This document shows, piece after piece, positions 15,230 through 22,869 of a DNA stretch of 35,845 nucleotides (its first letter is position 1; each line of letters starts with the position of its first letter). The notes beneath the pieces are model-generated. The model had not been told where the DNA came from. It made no database searches and saw only the letters and a list, made by a program, of their open reading frames with translations. This DNA is from Candidatus Saccharimonadota bacterium (lineage in GTDB: Bacteria > Patescibacteriota > Saccharimonadia > Saccharimonadales > Saccharimonadaceae), in contig JAFZBJ010000009.1 in assembly GCA_017561835.1 (NCBI GenBank), positions 1-35,845 on the forward strand. The letters are read 5' to 3'. A program made the position numbers and the translations under genes.

Positions 15230-16066
15230 CATCTGATCGATGGCTGAATTGGCTTCCCTATCTGCTGTTACATTCTGTGATCTTGGCACATGCGAGAAGG
15301 CTACCACCTCAAAATCATCAAGTAATTTTTGGACATCCTCATAGATTGGCAAGATATCTTGGTTTTTAATCTGGAAAATGCCATTCATCTGGTTCGCCAC
15401 CATCAAACTATCCGTCACAAAGCGCACCGATTTCAAACCCATATCAATCGCCACTTTCATGCCCTCTTCAAGCGCATAGTATTCTGCCACCCTGGAAGTA
15501 GCAAAGCCGATAAACTCGCCACCCTGTTTCAAGACCTCGCCAGTTTCGGAAACCACCACATAACCCACACCAGATGGACCCGGGTTCCCCCTTGAAGCGC
15601 CGTCCACGTACACCGTAGCCGAATTCGCCGTATCTCTTGGCGAAACCTTACTGATATTGATGTGGCCATTTTCGATCTCAAACACCATCATGGTGGCTTC
15701 ATTGAGCTTCACGCCAGCCGCAATCGGATCACGCAAATATTTATAGGCCGTGTATCTGTCACGCGGGTCTGGTTTTGCCCCGTCCGGCACTTGTACTTCA
15801 TATACTATATATAAATTGCTCAGCTGGCTCGAGCCTTCGAGCGCCATAAACGTTACTACGTCTTTCAACTTCAAAGAGGTGGCAGAAAGCCCAACGTTCT
15901 CCGCTAGAGAGCGCACCATTGCCTCCTCTGGTTGTTCGCCAAAGGAGATCTTGCCAGTTGGAAGTTCCCAAAAAACCGGGGCCTCACTGCGACCACGGTT
16001 ACGTTTCAAAACTAAAACCCCATCCGAGTTTCTAATAATCCCAACTACACGAATTCTCTGTTTCAT
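15218..16066 (-). CDS. Nudix-RNase HI fusion protein
   Basis: 282 residues. Residues 1-130 are a Nudix fold. The Nudix box (G38 to L60) keeps G38, E44, R52 and E56 but has Ser53 and Asn57 where the REUXEE motif has Glu, so hydrolysis may be weak or lost. Residues 148-282 are a type 1 RNase H domain: VDGASRGNPGPSG (D155), E195, D219 and D269 give the full DEDD catalytic set. It should cut RNA in RNA-DNA hybrids; the Nudix part could bind nucleotides or clean the pool. The ATG follows GGTGGGA, a weak site. A structured RNA lies just upstream and may control it. Confidence 0.88.
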   Translation of the reverse strand: MKQRIRVVGIIRNSDGVLVLKRNRGRSEAPVFWELPTGKISFGEQPEEAMVRSLAENVGLSATSLKLKDVVTFMALEGSSQLSNLYIVYEVQVPDGAKPDPRDRYTAYKYLRDPIAAGVKLNEATMMVFEIENGHINISKVSPRDTANSATVYVDGASRGNPGPSGVGYVVVSETGEVLKQGGEFIGFATSRVAEYYALEEGMKVAIDMGLKSVRFVTDSLMVANQMNGIFQIKNQDILPIYEDVQKLLDDFEVVAFSHVPRSQNVTADREANSAIDQMLKN

Positions 16067-16085
16067 GTCCCACCATTATTATCAT

Positions 16086-16216
16086 AAAACCCTATCAGCC
16101 TGTTTTCCCCGTAATAGATACAAGGTGGGTAAAATCTTATGCGATACATCCACGGATGTAAGCCACGAAATCCCTAAAACATGATTATTCAGGAAAATCA
16201 TGCTGCCGATAGGGCT
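16086..16216 (-). ncRNA. Structured RNA element upstream of the Nudix-RNase H gene
   Basis: A 10-bp closing helix pairs CCCTATCGGC (16214-16205) with GCTGATAGGG (16099-16090) and is followed by TTTT. Inside are two hairpins: CATGATT/AATCATG (16202-16180) and TACATC/GATGTA (16160-16145). The stretch TTTTACCC...GGGGAAAA may form a third. This is a multibranch fold of the kind seen in riboswitches and small stable RNAs. An extended -10 promoter starts it. It matches no class I recognise (checked by eye for SRP, 6S, TPP, FMN, SAM and T-box cores). Confidence 0.55.
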
Positions 16217-16222
16217 AACTTA

Positions 16223-16231
16223 ATTATACCA
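16223..16231 (-). promoter_or_regulatory. Extended -10 promoter of the structured RNA
   Basis: TGGTATAAT on the minus strand, a perfect -10 with the TGn extension; the -35 position (CTGGGT) is poor. It overlaps the last codons of the M50 protease gene and would start transcription near 16216, at the base of the closing helix. Confidence 0.7.
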
Positions 16232-16865
16232 CATGCACACCTACGACCCAGTAGAAAAAGTTCAGCACACCATTGATGCCACCAGCCATCAGTTCAGAGA
16301 AGGCGCTACCAAACAACAGGATCATAGCATACACGATGAACACGCCATAAGTCTCAAGTTGTAGCAAAAATCCACGCACTACGTCTGGCGAAATAGCGTA
16401 CAAAATTCTTGAACCATCGAGCGGCGGAATCGGAATTAGGTTGAAAATCATAAAACCAAGATTTGACAGCACCATCTGTCGGAAGAAGAATCCAGTAAGA
16501 TCGGCCGCATAAATCATCTCTGTAAAATGACCAATCAAGAAGAATATTAAGGCCAGAAGGAAGTTTGTGAGCGGCCCAGCCACCGCCACAAGCGCCATTC
16601 CCCATTCTTTGCCTTTGAGGTTTCGCGTATTGATTGGCACCGGTTTGGCTCCACCAAAGATTGGCGCATTCATTATATATAATAGTGCCGGCACCAAAAT
16701 CGACATGTATGGATCGATGTGTTTTAAGGGGTTAAGACTGAGGCGCCCAGCTTCTTTGGCGGTTCTGTCGCCCAAAAAGTAAGCTACTACCCCATGGGAG
16801 AGCTCATGCAAAACCACCGAAACCACTATGATTACGATGACGATGATAAATTCTGCTACCTGCAC
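16224..16865 (-). CDS. Site-2 protease family (M50) membrane metalloprotease
   Basis: 213 residues, nearly all hydrophobic, with about five or six membrane spans. HELSH at residues 20-24 in the first span is the zinc-binding HExxH motif, and IPIPPLDGSRIL near residue 147 is the conserved second motif (LDG) supplying the third ligand. This is the short S2P/YwhC-type architecture without a PDZ domain. Such enzymes cut membrane-embedded segments such as anti-sigma factors or signal-peptide remnants. It is last in the thrS operon, 10 bases after the upstream gene. The substrate is unknown. Confidence 0.88.
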   Translation of the reverse strand: MQVAEFIIVIVIIVVSVVLHELSHGVVAYFLGDRTAKEAGRLSLNPLKHIDPYMSILVPALLYIMNAPIFGGAKPVPINTRNLKGKEWGMALVAVAGPLTNFLLALIFFLIGHFTEMIYAADLTGFFFRQMVLSNLGFMIFNLIPIPPLDGSRILYAISPDVVRGFLLQLETYGVFIVYAMILLFGSAFSELMAGGINGVLNFFYWVVGVHVV

Positions 16866-16875
16866 CCTAAGATTC

Positions 16876-17325
16876 CTAGTTTAAAACTACGATTTCTCTA
16901 ACAGTTGGTAAGCTATCTAGACCTTTTACTTTCAGTTTCTTATCAGTACGAGCGCTAAGTTTTAGCTCGGCTACCATACCATCAACATTGCCCATCGAAA
17001 CAATCAATTTTGGTTCAATCTCGCGAACGGCTCTCACAGAAGAAGCACAAAGCACATCGGCCACGCCAAGATCATCAAGACCTTCTTCAATCGGACCAAC
17101 AATACCGGTATGCACACCACCGATTTCTACATCATAAATAGTTTTGCCTCCCTCGGTAGGAATGCCACGCACAGTAGCATCACCAATTTCGAACTCGCCA
17201 GGGCCAGTGATTTTGCCAACCATTAGGCCAGCGTCCACCGTAGCATCAGCAATATTAAAAGTAATCGATGTTTTTTTAGTGATAATCGTCACTTCGTCAG
17301 GATTTTTGCTTTCAATTTCAAACAT
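16876..17325 (-). CDS. Degenerate metallo-beta-lactamase-fold protein
   Basis: 149 residues. The pattern GPGEFEI, TIYDVEIGGVHTGIVG and ADVLCASSVRAVREIEPKLIVSMG recalls the UlaG-like branch of the metallo-beta-lactamase fold. The normal length is over 200, and the HxHxDH metal motif and other His ligands are absent; only the central strands and the late EPK-x-V block remain. It is therefore probably a non-catalytic derivative. It starts 3 bases after the HTH gene stop and precedes the M50 protease, so it belongs to the operon. The family assignment rests on pattern memory only. Confidence 0.6.
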   Translation of the reverse strand: MFEIESKNPDEVTIITKKTSITFNIADATVDAGLMVGKITGPGEFEIGDATVRGIPTEGGKTIYDVEIGGVHTGIVGPIEEGLDDLGVADVLCASSVRAVREIEPKLIVSMGNVDGMVAELKLSARTDKKLKVKGLDSLPTVREIVVLN

Positions 17326-17328
17326 TTT

Positions 17329-17937
17329 TTACCTTTCTTTTATGATTTTCTCTGGGTCAACAATTTCGGTGATTTCCATTTCCATCACGTCCATCACGAA
17401 CCTATCGCGAACGCTCTTTCTATAAACGAAATCTTCTGGGGACATAATCACATAATTGATTGGTTTGCCCTGTTTCTTCTCGATAACCTCAGCCCAACGG
17501 GTAAGCTTCTTGGTGCGATCGTCACCGATAATCAAGAGATCAACACCATCTTGGCCTGGCAAGCGATTAGTAACTACAAGACCACTAAGATAATTCTTAA
17601 CTGGGCGACAAAGAGTTTCCCAAATGCTTTCTCTCACTTCTTTTTCTTGCTTGCCACCATCCTTCTTAGCAAAGATTTCAATCATCGCATGGCTGAATGG
17701 ATGTTTTTTATTAGCTGAGTAATAAATTTTATTGTCGAAAGTCTCTTTTTTAATGATATCGATGCTTTCCAAATTGAGTAGTTCGCGACGAACAGAATTA
17801 ATTTGTTCATCAATTACACGTGCCATCTCGCGCACGTAAAAAGATTTCTCCGGACTTTCAAAGAAAAGTTGTAATAATTTTGCCCGAGTCTTCGAGCCAA
17901 ATAGTTTTTCAGTTGGTGTGCTATTTTCTTTGCTCAT
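17329..17937 (-). CDS. Winged-helix regulator with nucleotidyltransferase-like C-terminal domain
   Basis: 202 residues from the ATG at 17937 (MSKENSTPTEKLFGSKTRAK). A longer frame reaches 17976 but lies further into miaA. Residues 10-85 form an ArsR/MarR-type winged helix (SKTRAKLLQLFF, FYVREMARVIDEQINSVRRELLNL, wing with KIYYSANKKHPF). Residues 115-195 resemble a minimal nucleotidyltransferase fold (GVDLLIIGDD), but the usual GS-x-D-x-D catalytic pattern is not clear. It overlaps miaA by 17 bases, hence coupled expression. Its target is unknown. Confidence 0.7.
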   Translation of the reverse strand: MSKENSTPTEKLFGSKTRAKLLQLFFESPEKSFYVREMARVIDEQINSVRRELLNLESIDIIKKETFDNKIYYSANKKHPFSHAMIEIFAKKDGGKQEKEVRESIWETLCRPVKNYLSGLVVTNRLPGQDGVDLLIIGDDRTKKLTRWAEVIEKKQGKPINYVIMSPEDFVYRKSVRDRFVMDVMEMEITEIVDPEKIIKER

Positions 17938-18691
17938 TCTGAATACATTGTAGCACGAATGAATAAATTTTTTCAAGCGGCAACCAATTTATTTCCGGTG
18001 TTCGTTTAAACCATGTTAACTGCCGCTTCGCTAAATGCCAATCGTCATAAATAAATAGTTCTTTAGCGCGTTCCAAACTAATCTCACCATTCAAATATTG
18101 CCAGACAAACTGGTAAATATTGCTCTTCATGGCCTGCGAATCCCAGCCATATTTTTCAACCAATTTTCGCGTTTCATCGTAGAGTTCCGTACAAAACATT
18201 TGTTCAGCCCGAACAGCCAATCTTTCCCTTAAAACCCCTGAATCCGTCTTTACGCCAACTAATAAATAATTTGTACAAATATGGTCTCGGTCTGGGGCTG
18301 ATTTCAGCTTAAACTCAGAGCCAGATTTGAACTGGTAATCATACACCAAAGCATCAATATAAAGCCCGGTACCACCTACTACCATCGGCACGTGACCACG
18401 CGCTCTAATCTCTTCGATTTTCTCTTCCGTATAAGCCTTCCAGTCCGCCACGGTAAAACGTTCGCCTGGCTCCACTAAGTCGATACCAAAATGTGGCACA
18501 CCGTCTTGCTCCTCAACGCTAGGCTTAGCGGTGCCGATATCCATTCCCTTGTAAATGGCGCGGGAATCCGCCGAAATCACCTCGCCATTAATAGCCTTAG
18601 CGATCTTAATAGACACCCCAGTCTTGCCCGAACCGGTGGGCCCCAAAATGACTACCACCGGTCCGTTGTATCTAGGCAAGTTATTATTCAT
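17921..18691 (-). CDS. miaA: tRNA dimethylallyltransferase
   Basis: 256 residues. MiaA adds a dimethylallyl group to A37 of tRNAs reading UNN codons, steadying codon-anticodon pairing. P-loop GPTGSGKT is near residue 17, then ISADSRAIYKGMDIGTAKPS and VVGGTGLYIDAL, all family signatures. It is about 40-50 residues shorter than typical MiaA, the loss lying in the C-terminal half. The ATG overlaps the thrS stop (TAATG), so translation is coupled. miaB was not seen. Confidence 0.95.
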   Translation of the reverse strand: MNNNLPRYNGPVVVILGPTGSGKTGVSIKIAKAINGEVISADSRAIYKGMDIGTAKPSVEEQDGVPHFGIDLVEPGERFTVADWKAYTEEKIEEIRARGHVPMVVGGTGLYIDALVYDYQFKSGSEFKLKSAPDRDHICTNYLLVGVKTDSGVLRERLAVRAEQMFCTELYDETRKLVEKYGWDSQAMKSNIYQFVWQYLNGEISLERAKELFIYDDWHLAKRQLTWFKRTPEINWLPLEKIYSFVLQCIQNEQRK

Positions 18692-20448
18692 TATTTAAGG
18701 TTAAGTAAGAAATCTTTTAGATCAGCGAGCTTTACTTTTTCTTCAGAATCGCGGAGATGTACCGTAACCTCACCAGTCTCTACATCCTTAGGACCAACGA
18801 TAATAAGAGCAGGAATCTTCAAAGTAGTAGCGCGCTTAATCTTCTTGCCGAGGGAGTCGGAAGAATCATCTAGGCTATAGCGAAGCGCGTTGTTCTTGAT
18901 AGGATCATCGAGTTCAATATCATCTAGAATCTTGCGGATATCGACCACGTAATCGTTCACAGAATCGTTCACGGTAAGGATACGAACCTGTTCTGGCGCA
19001 CACCAGAATGGGAACCAACCAGCCGTGTGCTCGATAAACACGCTCATAAAGCGCTCAATCGAGCCAATCAAAGCACAGTGAATCATAATTGGCGTCTTTT
19101 TGCTGCCGTCAGCATCAACGTATTCAAGACCAAAGCGTTTTGGCATGGCGTAGTCGAGCTGGACCGTAGCAAGTTGCCATTCACGGCCCAAGGCATCCTC
19201 AGCCATGAAGTCCATTTTAGGACCATACATAGCAGCTTCACCAAGACCAATGAAGTATTTCATCTTAAACTTGTCGGCCATCTTCTGGATCGAATTTTGG
19301 GCTTTCTCCCACATTTCTGGGTCGCCAATGTAGCCATCGCCATCGTCACGGAAGGACAGACGGAGGCTGAGTTTCATACCTACACGAGCGTACAAATCTT
19401 TTGCAGATTCAATCAACTCGCCAAACACGCCCTCAACTTGGTCGTCAGTACAGAAAACGTGTGAATCGTCTTGAGTAATCGAACGTACACGGGACAAACC
19501 ACCAAGCTCGCCTTTGCGTTCATCGCGATAAACCATCGTGGTTTCAAGATATTTAATCGGAAGCTCCTTGTAAGAACGTGGCACTGAGGCAAAGATTTGG
19601 CTGTGGTGTGGGCAGCTTACCGGCTTGATTGCAAGTTCATCACCAGATTCAGAGCTCACAAAACGGAGTAATTCTGGGAATTTCTCAAAGTGACCAGAAG
19701 TTTTATAGAGGTCAACGTTAGCAATGTGTGGGATGCAAACCTTTTTGTAGTTACAACGCAAGCGATAACCCTGAGTAAAATCGTTGAGCAAATCGCGCAA
19801 AATCGTACCGCGAGGGGTAAAGAGTGGCAAACCAGCACCAACTAGGTCTGAGAAGCAGAAGAGATCAAGCTCTTTACCGAGTTTGCGGTGATCGCGAGCC
19901 TTGGCTTCTTCTTGTTGCTTAAGATAAGCGTCGAGCTCTTTCTGAGTTTCAAAAGCCACGCCGTAAACACGGGTAAGCATTTCGCGTTTTTCATCGCCAC
20001 GCCAGTAAGCACCAGCCACGCGCATCAGTTTAAACGCACCGATTTCTTTCATTGATTCTACGTGTGGGCCCTTGCAAAGGTCAGCAAAAAGCACCTTGCC
20101 ATCAGGAGTAACCATATCGTAAAACGAAATAGTTTCGTCTTCTGGCAGGTCGTTAATTAGCTCAACCTTGAACTTTTGGCCGTTTTCTTTAGCCCATTTT
20201 AAAGCGTTTTCGCGAGATTCTTCCCTGCGCACCATCTTGCAACCTTGTGCAATGATGCCACGCATCTTTTTCTCAATCTTTGGAAGTTCCGCATCAGAAA
20301 CTTTGGCATCACCAAAGTCGATATCATAGTAAAAACCGTTGTCGATAGCTGGCCCTACCCCAAATGTAGTTGTAGGATAAAGCTCCCGCAGAGCAGCTGC
20401 AAGTACATGACTAAGCGTATGTCGCATTTTTTCTATTTTTTCTTCCAT
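18691..20448 (-). CDS. thrS: Threonyl-tRNA synthetase lacking the N-terminal TGS domain
   Basis: 585 residues (E. coli ThrRS is 642). It charges tRNA-Thr. The protein begins at MEEKIEKMRHTLSHVLAAAL, i.e. directly at the editing (SAD-type) domain with HxxxH, then CKGPHVES. The class II core follows, with motif 2 YRDERKGELGG and zinc ligands in VSCPHHSQ, the DDSHVFC region and IHCALIGSIERF (motif 3). A C-terminal anticodon-binding domain ends it. The usual 60-residue TGS domain is missing. AAGGAT is the ribosome binding site. It heads the thrS-miaA-regulator-MBL-M50 operon. Confidence 0.97.
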   Translation of the reverse strand: MEEKIEKMRHTLSHVLAAALRELYPTTTFGVGPAIDNGFYYDIDFGDAKVSDAELPKIEKKMRGIIAQGCKMVRREESRENALKWAKENGQKFKVELINDLPEDETISFYDMVTPDGKVLFADLCKGPHVESMKEIGAFKLMRVAGAYWRGDEKREMLTRVYGVAFETQKELDAYLKQQEEAKARDHRKLGKELDLFCFSDLVGAGLPLFTPRGTILRDLLNDFTQGYRLRCNYKKVCIPHIANVDLYKTSGHFEKFPELLRFVSSESGDELAIKPVSCPHHSQIFASVPRSYKELPIKYLETTMVYRDERKGELGGLSRVRSITQDDSHVFCTDDQVEGVFGELIESAKDLYARVGMKLSLRLSFRDDGDGYIGDPEMWEKAQNSIQKMADKFKMKYFIGLGEAAMYGPKMDFMAEDALGREWQLATVQLDYAMPKRFGLEYVDADGSKKTPIMIHCALIGSIERFMSVFIEHTAGWFPFWCAPEQVRILTVNDSVNDYVVDIRKILDDIELDDPIKNNALRYSLDDSSDSLGKKIKRATTLKIPALIIVGPKDVETGEVTVHLRDSEEKVKLADLKDFLLNLK

Positions 20449-20473
20449 GCTTTATCCTTTCTTTTATCCCGCA

Positions 20474-20502
20474 ATTATACCATAAAAATAAGAGAGAGCC
20501 AA
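20474..20502 (-). promoter_or_regulatory. Promoter of the thrS operon
   Basis: TTGGCT (20502-20497), 17 bases, TATAAT (20479-20474), with a TGG extension before the -10. The leader is only about 20 bases, so there is no room for a T-box or operator RNA. Confidence 0.85.
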
Positions 20503-20515
20503 GAAACCCCACGAA

Positions 20516-20539
20516 AAAACGGCCCCGAGGGACCGTTTT
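20516..20539 (-). terminator. Terminator of pyrE-pyrF
   Basis: On the minus strand AAAACGG...CCGTTTT enclose a further GC-rich stem and are followed by TTCG. It lies just after the pyrF stop and before the thrS promoter. Confidence 0.8.
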
Positions 20540-20545
20540 CTCAAC

Positions 20546-21334
20546 CTACACACTCAATTGCCCAGTATAGAACGGGAGGATATGCATAAAGATATCGTGG
20601 TAATTCTTCTCGATATTATCAAGAATATCACCATCACCCCTGATCATATCCCGACCAATTACCAATCGGTCTGCGCCATTTCGAAGCGCATTCAAAGGGG
20701 TCGCGGTACGCGACTGATCATCCTTGCTACTGCCCGGCATGCGAACACCGGGAGTATTAATGGAGAGCTCTTTATATTTTGCAATATTTCGAATATCCGC
20801 TGCTTCCTGTGGCGAGCAAACGATATCCGTGAGCCCAGCCTGATGCATCATCTCGACATAAGTCAAAACCTGCTCCGACTGACCCCTTTTGAACTCTTCC
20901 CTGATCACGCACGGCTTCTTGCTTGTTAAAACTGTCACAGCACAGCTCTTAGTTCCAACCTCAGCGCAAGCATCAGCAAAACGCTTCAACGCGTCAATCT
21001 GGTCGTTTTCGTTCTTTTTCTCGAGAAGTCCCGTGCTGCACGCACCAGCCATCACATTCAGCATCCACGGCTTGTACTTGAGATACGTATTAGCAATCTT
21101 AATTACCTTATCCGGTATCTCAATGATCTTTGCATCCACAAACACATGGTAGCCGGCACCCTGGCAATACGTGATTATCTCCTTGTCATTCTCTTCGAAA
21201 AACAGCCGGTCAAGCTTGAAAACGGTTCCTCTCGGCAATAATACATTGTCGACAACCTGCTTCAGAATGGCCCAACTAACGTCAGCACTCCAAATAATCG
21301 TCTCCAGCTTAAAGCTATCAAGTGGGGTTCCCAT
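20546..21334 (-). CDS. pyrF: Orotidine 5'-phosphate decarboxylase
   Basis: 262 residues from the ATG at 21334, which has AAGGAGGACG before it; the longer frame would run deep into pyrE. PyrF makes UMP from OMP. The fold pattern is there: KLDRLFFE near 40-47, FVDAKIIEIPDK at 66-76, and a C-terminal TPGVRMPG plus VIGRDMI phosphate site. The catalytic D-x-K-x-x-D motif reads D67-A-K69-I-I-E72, with Glu in place of the last Asp. It overlaps pyrE by 17 bases. Base use (many GAG and GGC codons, very strong ribosome sites) differs from the neighbours, suggesting transfer. Confidence 0.88.
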   Translation of the reverse strand: MGTPLDSFKLETIIWSADVSWAILKQVVDNVLLPRGTVFKLDRLFFEENDKEIITYCQGAGYHVFVDAKIIEIPDKVIKIANTYLKYKPWMLNVMAGACSTGLLEKKNENDQIDALKRFADACAEVGTKSCAVTVLTSKKPCVIREEFKRGQSEQVLTYVEMMHQAGLTDIVCSPQEAADIRNIAKYKELSINTPGVRMPGSSKDDQSRTATPLNALRNGADRLVIGRDMIRGDGDILDNIEKNYHDIFMHILPFYTGQLSV

Positions 21335-22091
21335 GAAAATCGTCCTCCTTCGATTTGTTATTCTCGCAGGGCACGTCAACGCACTCTGCCTCTTCCGGAG
21401 CCTCATCCGCTCCTTCCCTCGGGCCATACTGCTCGTAATACTTATCAATGGCGGCGACCAGATTGTCATCCAAAGTGCCATTCTCCATCAGATAAGGAAC
21501 CACGTCATCTCTCATCGAGAGAATCGCGGTTGTTTTAAAACCAAACTTCATTTCAATTTCCTGAAGGGCAGTAGTTGATTTTTTAGTACCATACTCCTGA
21601 CGGTTCAGAGAAACCACCAACCCCAGAATTTGAACACCCGGAGTCTTTTTGATAATCGGTACGACTTCCTCCATAGATGTGCCAGCAGTGGTTACATCCT
21701 CAACGATAACGACCCTGTCGCCTTCTCGTAACTTGGAGCCAACCAAACCACCGACATCGCCATGGTCCTTTGCCTCTTTACGGTTCGAGCAAAATCTTAC
21801 ATCAACGCCGTAAAGCTCAAAGAATCTCGTGGCAACACAAGCCGCAATCGAAATTGCCTTGTATGCCGGGCCGAACAAAACGTCAAAATCTTCGCCGTGA
21901 ACCTCGTGGATCATCCTGGCGTAGGCATCCGCGAGCTGCAGCATACTTTTCGCACTGGAAAACTCACCAATATTTGCAAAAAATGGTGATTTCCGGCCAG
22001 ACTTCAATGTGAAGTCGCCAAACTTCACTGCCTTGATTTCACACATAGTATCAATCAGGCCTTTTTGAAACGGAGCCAAATCTTTTGACAA
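21318..22091 (-). CDS. pyrE: Orotate phosphoribosyltransferase
   Basis: 257 residues from a TTG at 22091. The GTG at 22100 lies inside the ribosome site AAAGGAGG, which is ideally placed (8 bases) for the TTG. PyrE joins orotate to PRPP to make OMP, the substrate of the overlapping pyrF. FGDFTLKSGRKSPFF and the PRPP loop VVIVEDVTTAGTS are diagnostic. The last 35 residues are an acidic extension absent from most PyrE. No earlier pyrimidine genes are in the window, so the pair may finish UMP from imported or host-derived orotate. Confidence 0.93.
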   Translation of the reverse strand: MSKDLAPFQKGLIDTMCEIKAVKFGDFTLKSGRKSPFFANIGEFSSAKSMLQLADAYARMIHEVHGEDFDVLFGPAYKAISIAACVATRFFELYGVDVRFCSNRKEAKDHGDVGGLVGSKLREGDRVVIVEDVTTAGTSMEEVVPIIKKTPGVQILGLVVSLNRQEYGTKKSTTALQEIEMKFGFKTTAILSMRDDVVPYLMENGTLDDNLVAAIDKYYEQYGPREGADEAPEEAECVDVPCENNKSKEDDFHGNPT

Positions 22092-22117
22092 GGACTCCAC
22101 CTCCTTTCAATTTTGTG

Positions 22118-22204
22118 TAGATTGTTAATGATACGAAAAAAGGGTAAAAAAATAACCCCTTGCCGATATTTTATCACAAAGTGACAGAGGCGACAAGGGG
22201 TAGC
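22118..22204 (-). promoter_or_regulatory. pyrE leader: promoter inside an inverted repeat plus possible attenuator
   Basis: ACCCCTTG and CAAGGGGT form an inverted repeat, with TTGTCG and TAAAAT (17 bases apart) lying within it. The early transcript then reads AAGGGGTTATTTTTTTACCC followed by TTTTTT, a weak hairpin with a U-run. This could be an attenuator or a slippage-prone start, both known ways to sense pyrimidines. It could also be the terminator of the upstream 22218-22793 gene. The reading is inferred. Confidence 0.45.
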
Positions 22205-22217
22205 ACTTTAAGGCATT

Positions 22218-22793
22218 CTAGAATCTGCCAGAAGCAAGCGTACAATAGCCATCGTCTAAGTCGAAGAACGCAAACAAGTAACCGCCCTCTGAGTTGTACC
22301 AGTGATAAGTTCTTCTGCTTGAATCAACTTTGTCCAACACGCCTTGCACACCGCCAACCAAATCTACAAATTCATCATAAGTGAATTTATCACCATTCTT
22401 AAGTTTTGATTGAATCTCGTCCCATCTTGAGAAATCGGCGCCAGTTGGCCTAAGCTCGGTTGGATAATTCGCCTCAATCGATGCAGTACCGTAATTCTGC
22501 GAAATCATTGCCTCAATCGAAGTCTTTTCGGAAAGCTGCCAAACATAAGTCTTATAAAGATCGGTTTCGCTCTTTAATTCGCCTTCAAAACCAATCACAT
22601 TATTGATTTCTGCCATCGACATATTACCATTTAGCTGCTCCATACATTCAAGAACCTTACAATTCCCTTTCGATTCTTCGCTAGCCAAAGGATTGTCGTA
22701 TCTTTTATTGATCATGATTACTGCGAAAACCACGCCGGCAATCACTACTACACCAGCCAATATCAAGCTGAGTAATTTTTGGTTATTTTTCAT
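22218..22793 (-). CDS. Membrane-anchored protein with duplicated BLIP/BamE-like domain
   Basis: 191 residues. One N-terminal membrane span (8-28) is preceded by MKNNQK, with the rest outside the cell. Two related units follow: MSMAEINNVIGFEGEL...YVWQLSEKTSIEAMIS and FTYDEFVDLVGGVQGVL...YHWYNSEGGYLFAFFDLDDGYC. This helix-then-strands pattern recalls the BamE/SmpA or beta-lactamase-inhibitor-protein fold, often seen in small lipoproteins, but there is no lipobox. AAGGAG precedes the ATG. A TATGAT promoter lies 22 bases upstream, divergent from def. The role is unknown. Confidence 0.8.
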   Translation of the reverse strand: MKNNQKLLSLILAGVVVIAGVVFAVIMINKRYDNPLASEESKGNCKVLECMEQLNGNMSMAEINNVIGFEGELKSETDLYKTYVWQLSEKTSIEAMISQNYGTASIEANYPTELRPTGADFSRWDEIQSKLKNGDKFTYDEFVDLVGGVQGVLDKVDSSRRTYHWYNSEGGYLFAFFDLDDGYCTLASGRF

Positions 22794-22814
22794 AAAACTC
22801 CTTGTTATGACTTA

Positions 22815-22844
22815 ATCATACACTATTCCCTGGTGTCGTTGCAA
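22815..22844 (-). promoter_or_regulatory. Promoter of the 22218-22793 gene
   Basis: TTGCAA (22844-22839) and TATGAT (22820-22815) are 18 bases apart on the minus strand. The site is divergent from and overlaps the def promoter region. Confidence 0.55.
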
Positions 22845-22854
22845 CATTCTAAGA

Positions 22855-22863
22855 TGTTATAAT
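22855..22863 (+). promoter_or_regulatory. Extended -10 promoter of def, leaderless
   Basis: TGTTATAAT, an extended -10 box whose last base lies 6 bases before the def ATG (22870). Transcription should start at the A of ATG. No Shine-Dalgarno is possible. Confidence 0.65.
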
Positions 22864-22869
22864 AATATT

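Noticed and set aside
16086-16216. SRP (4.5S) RNA or 6S RNA
   Set aside because: The SRP core with GGAA tetraloop and its AGCAG partner is absent, and the fold is multibranched, not the single long rod with central bubble of 6S RNA.
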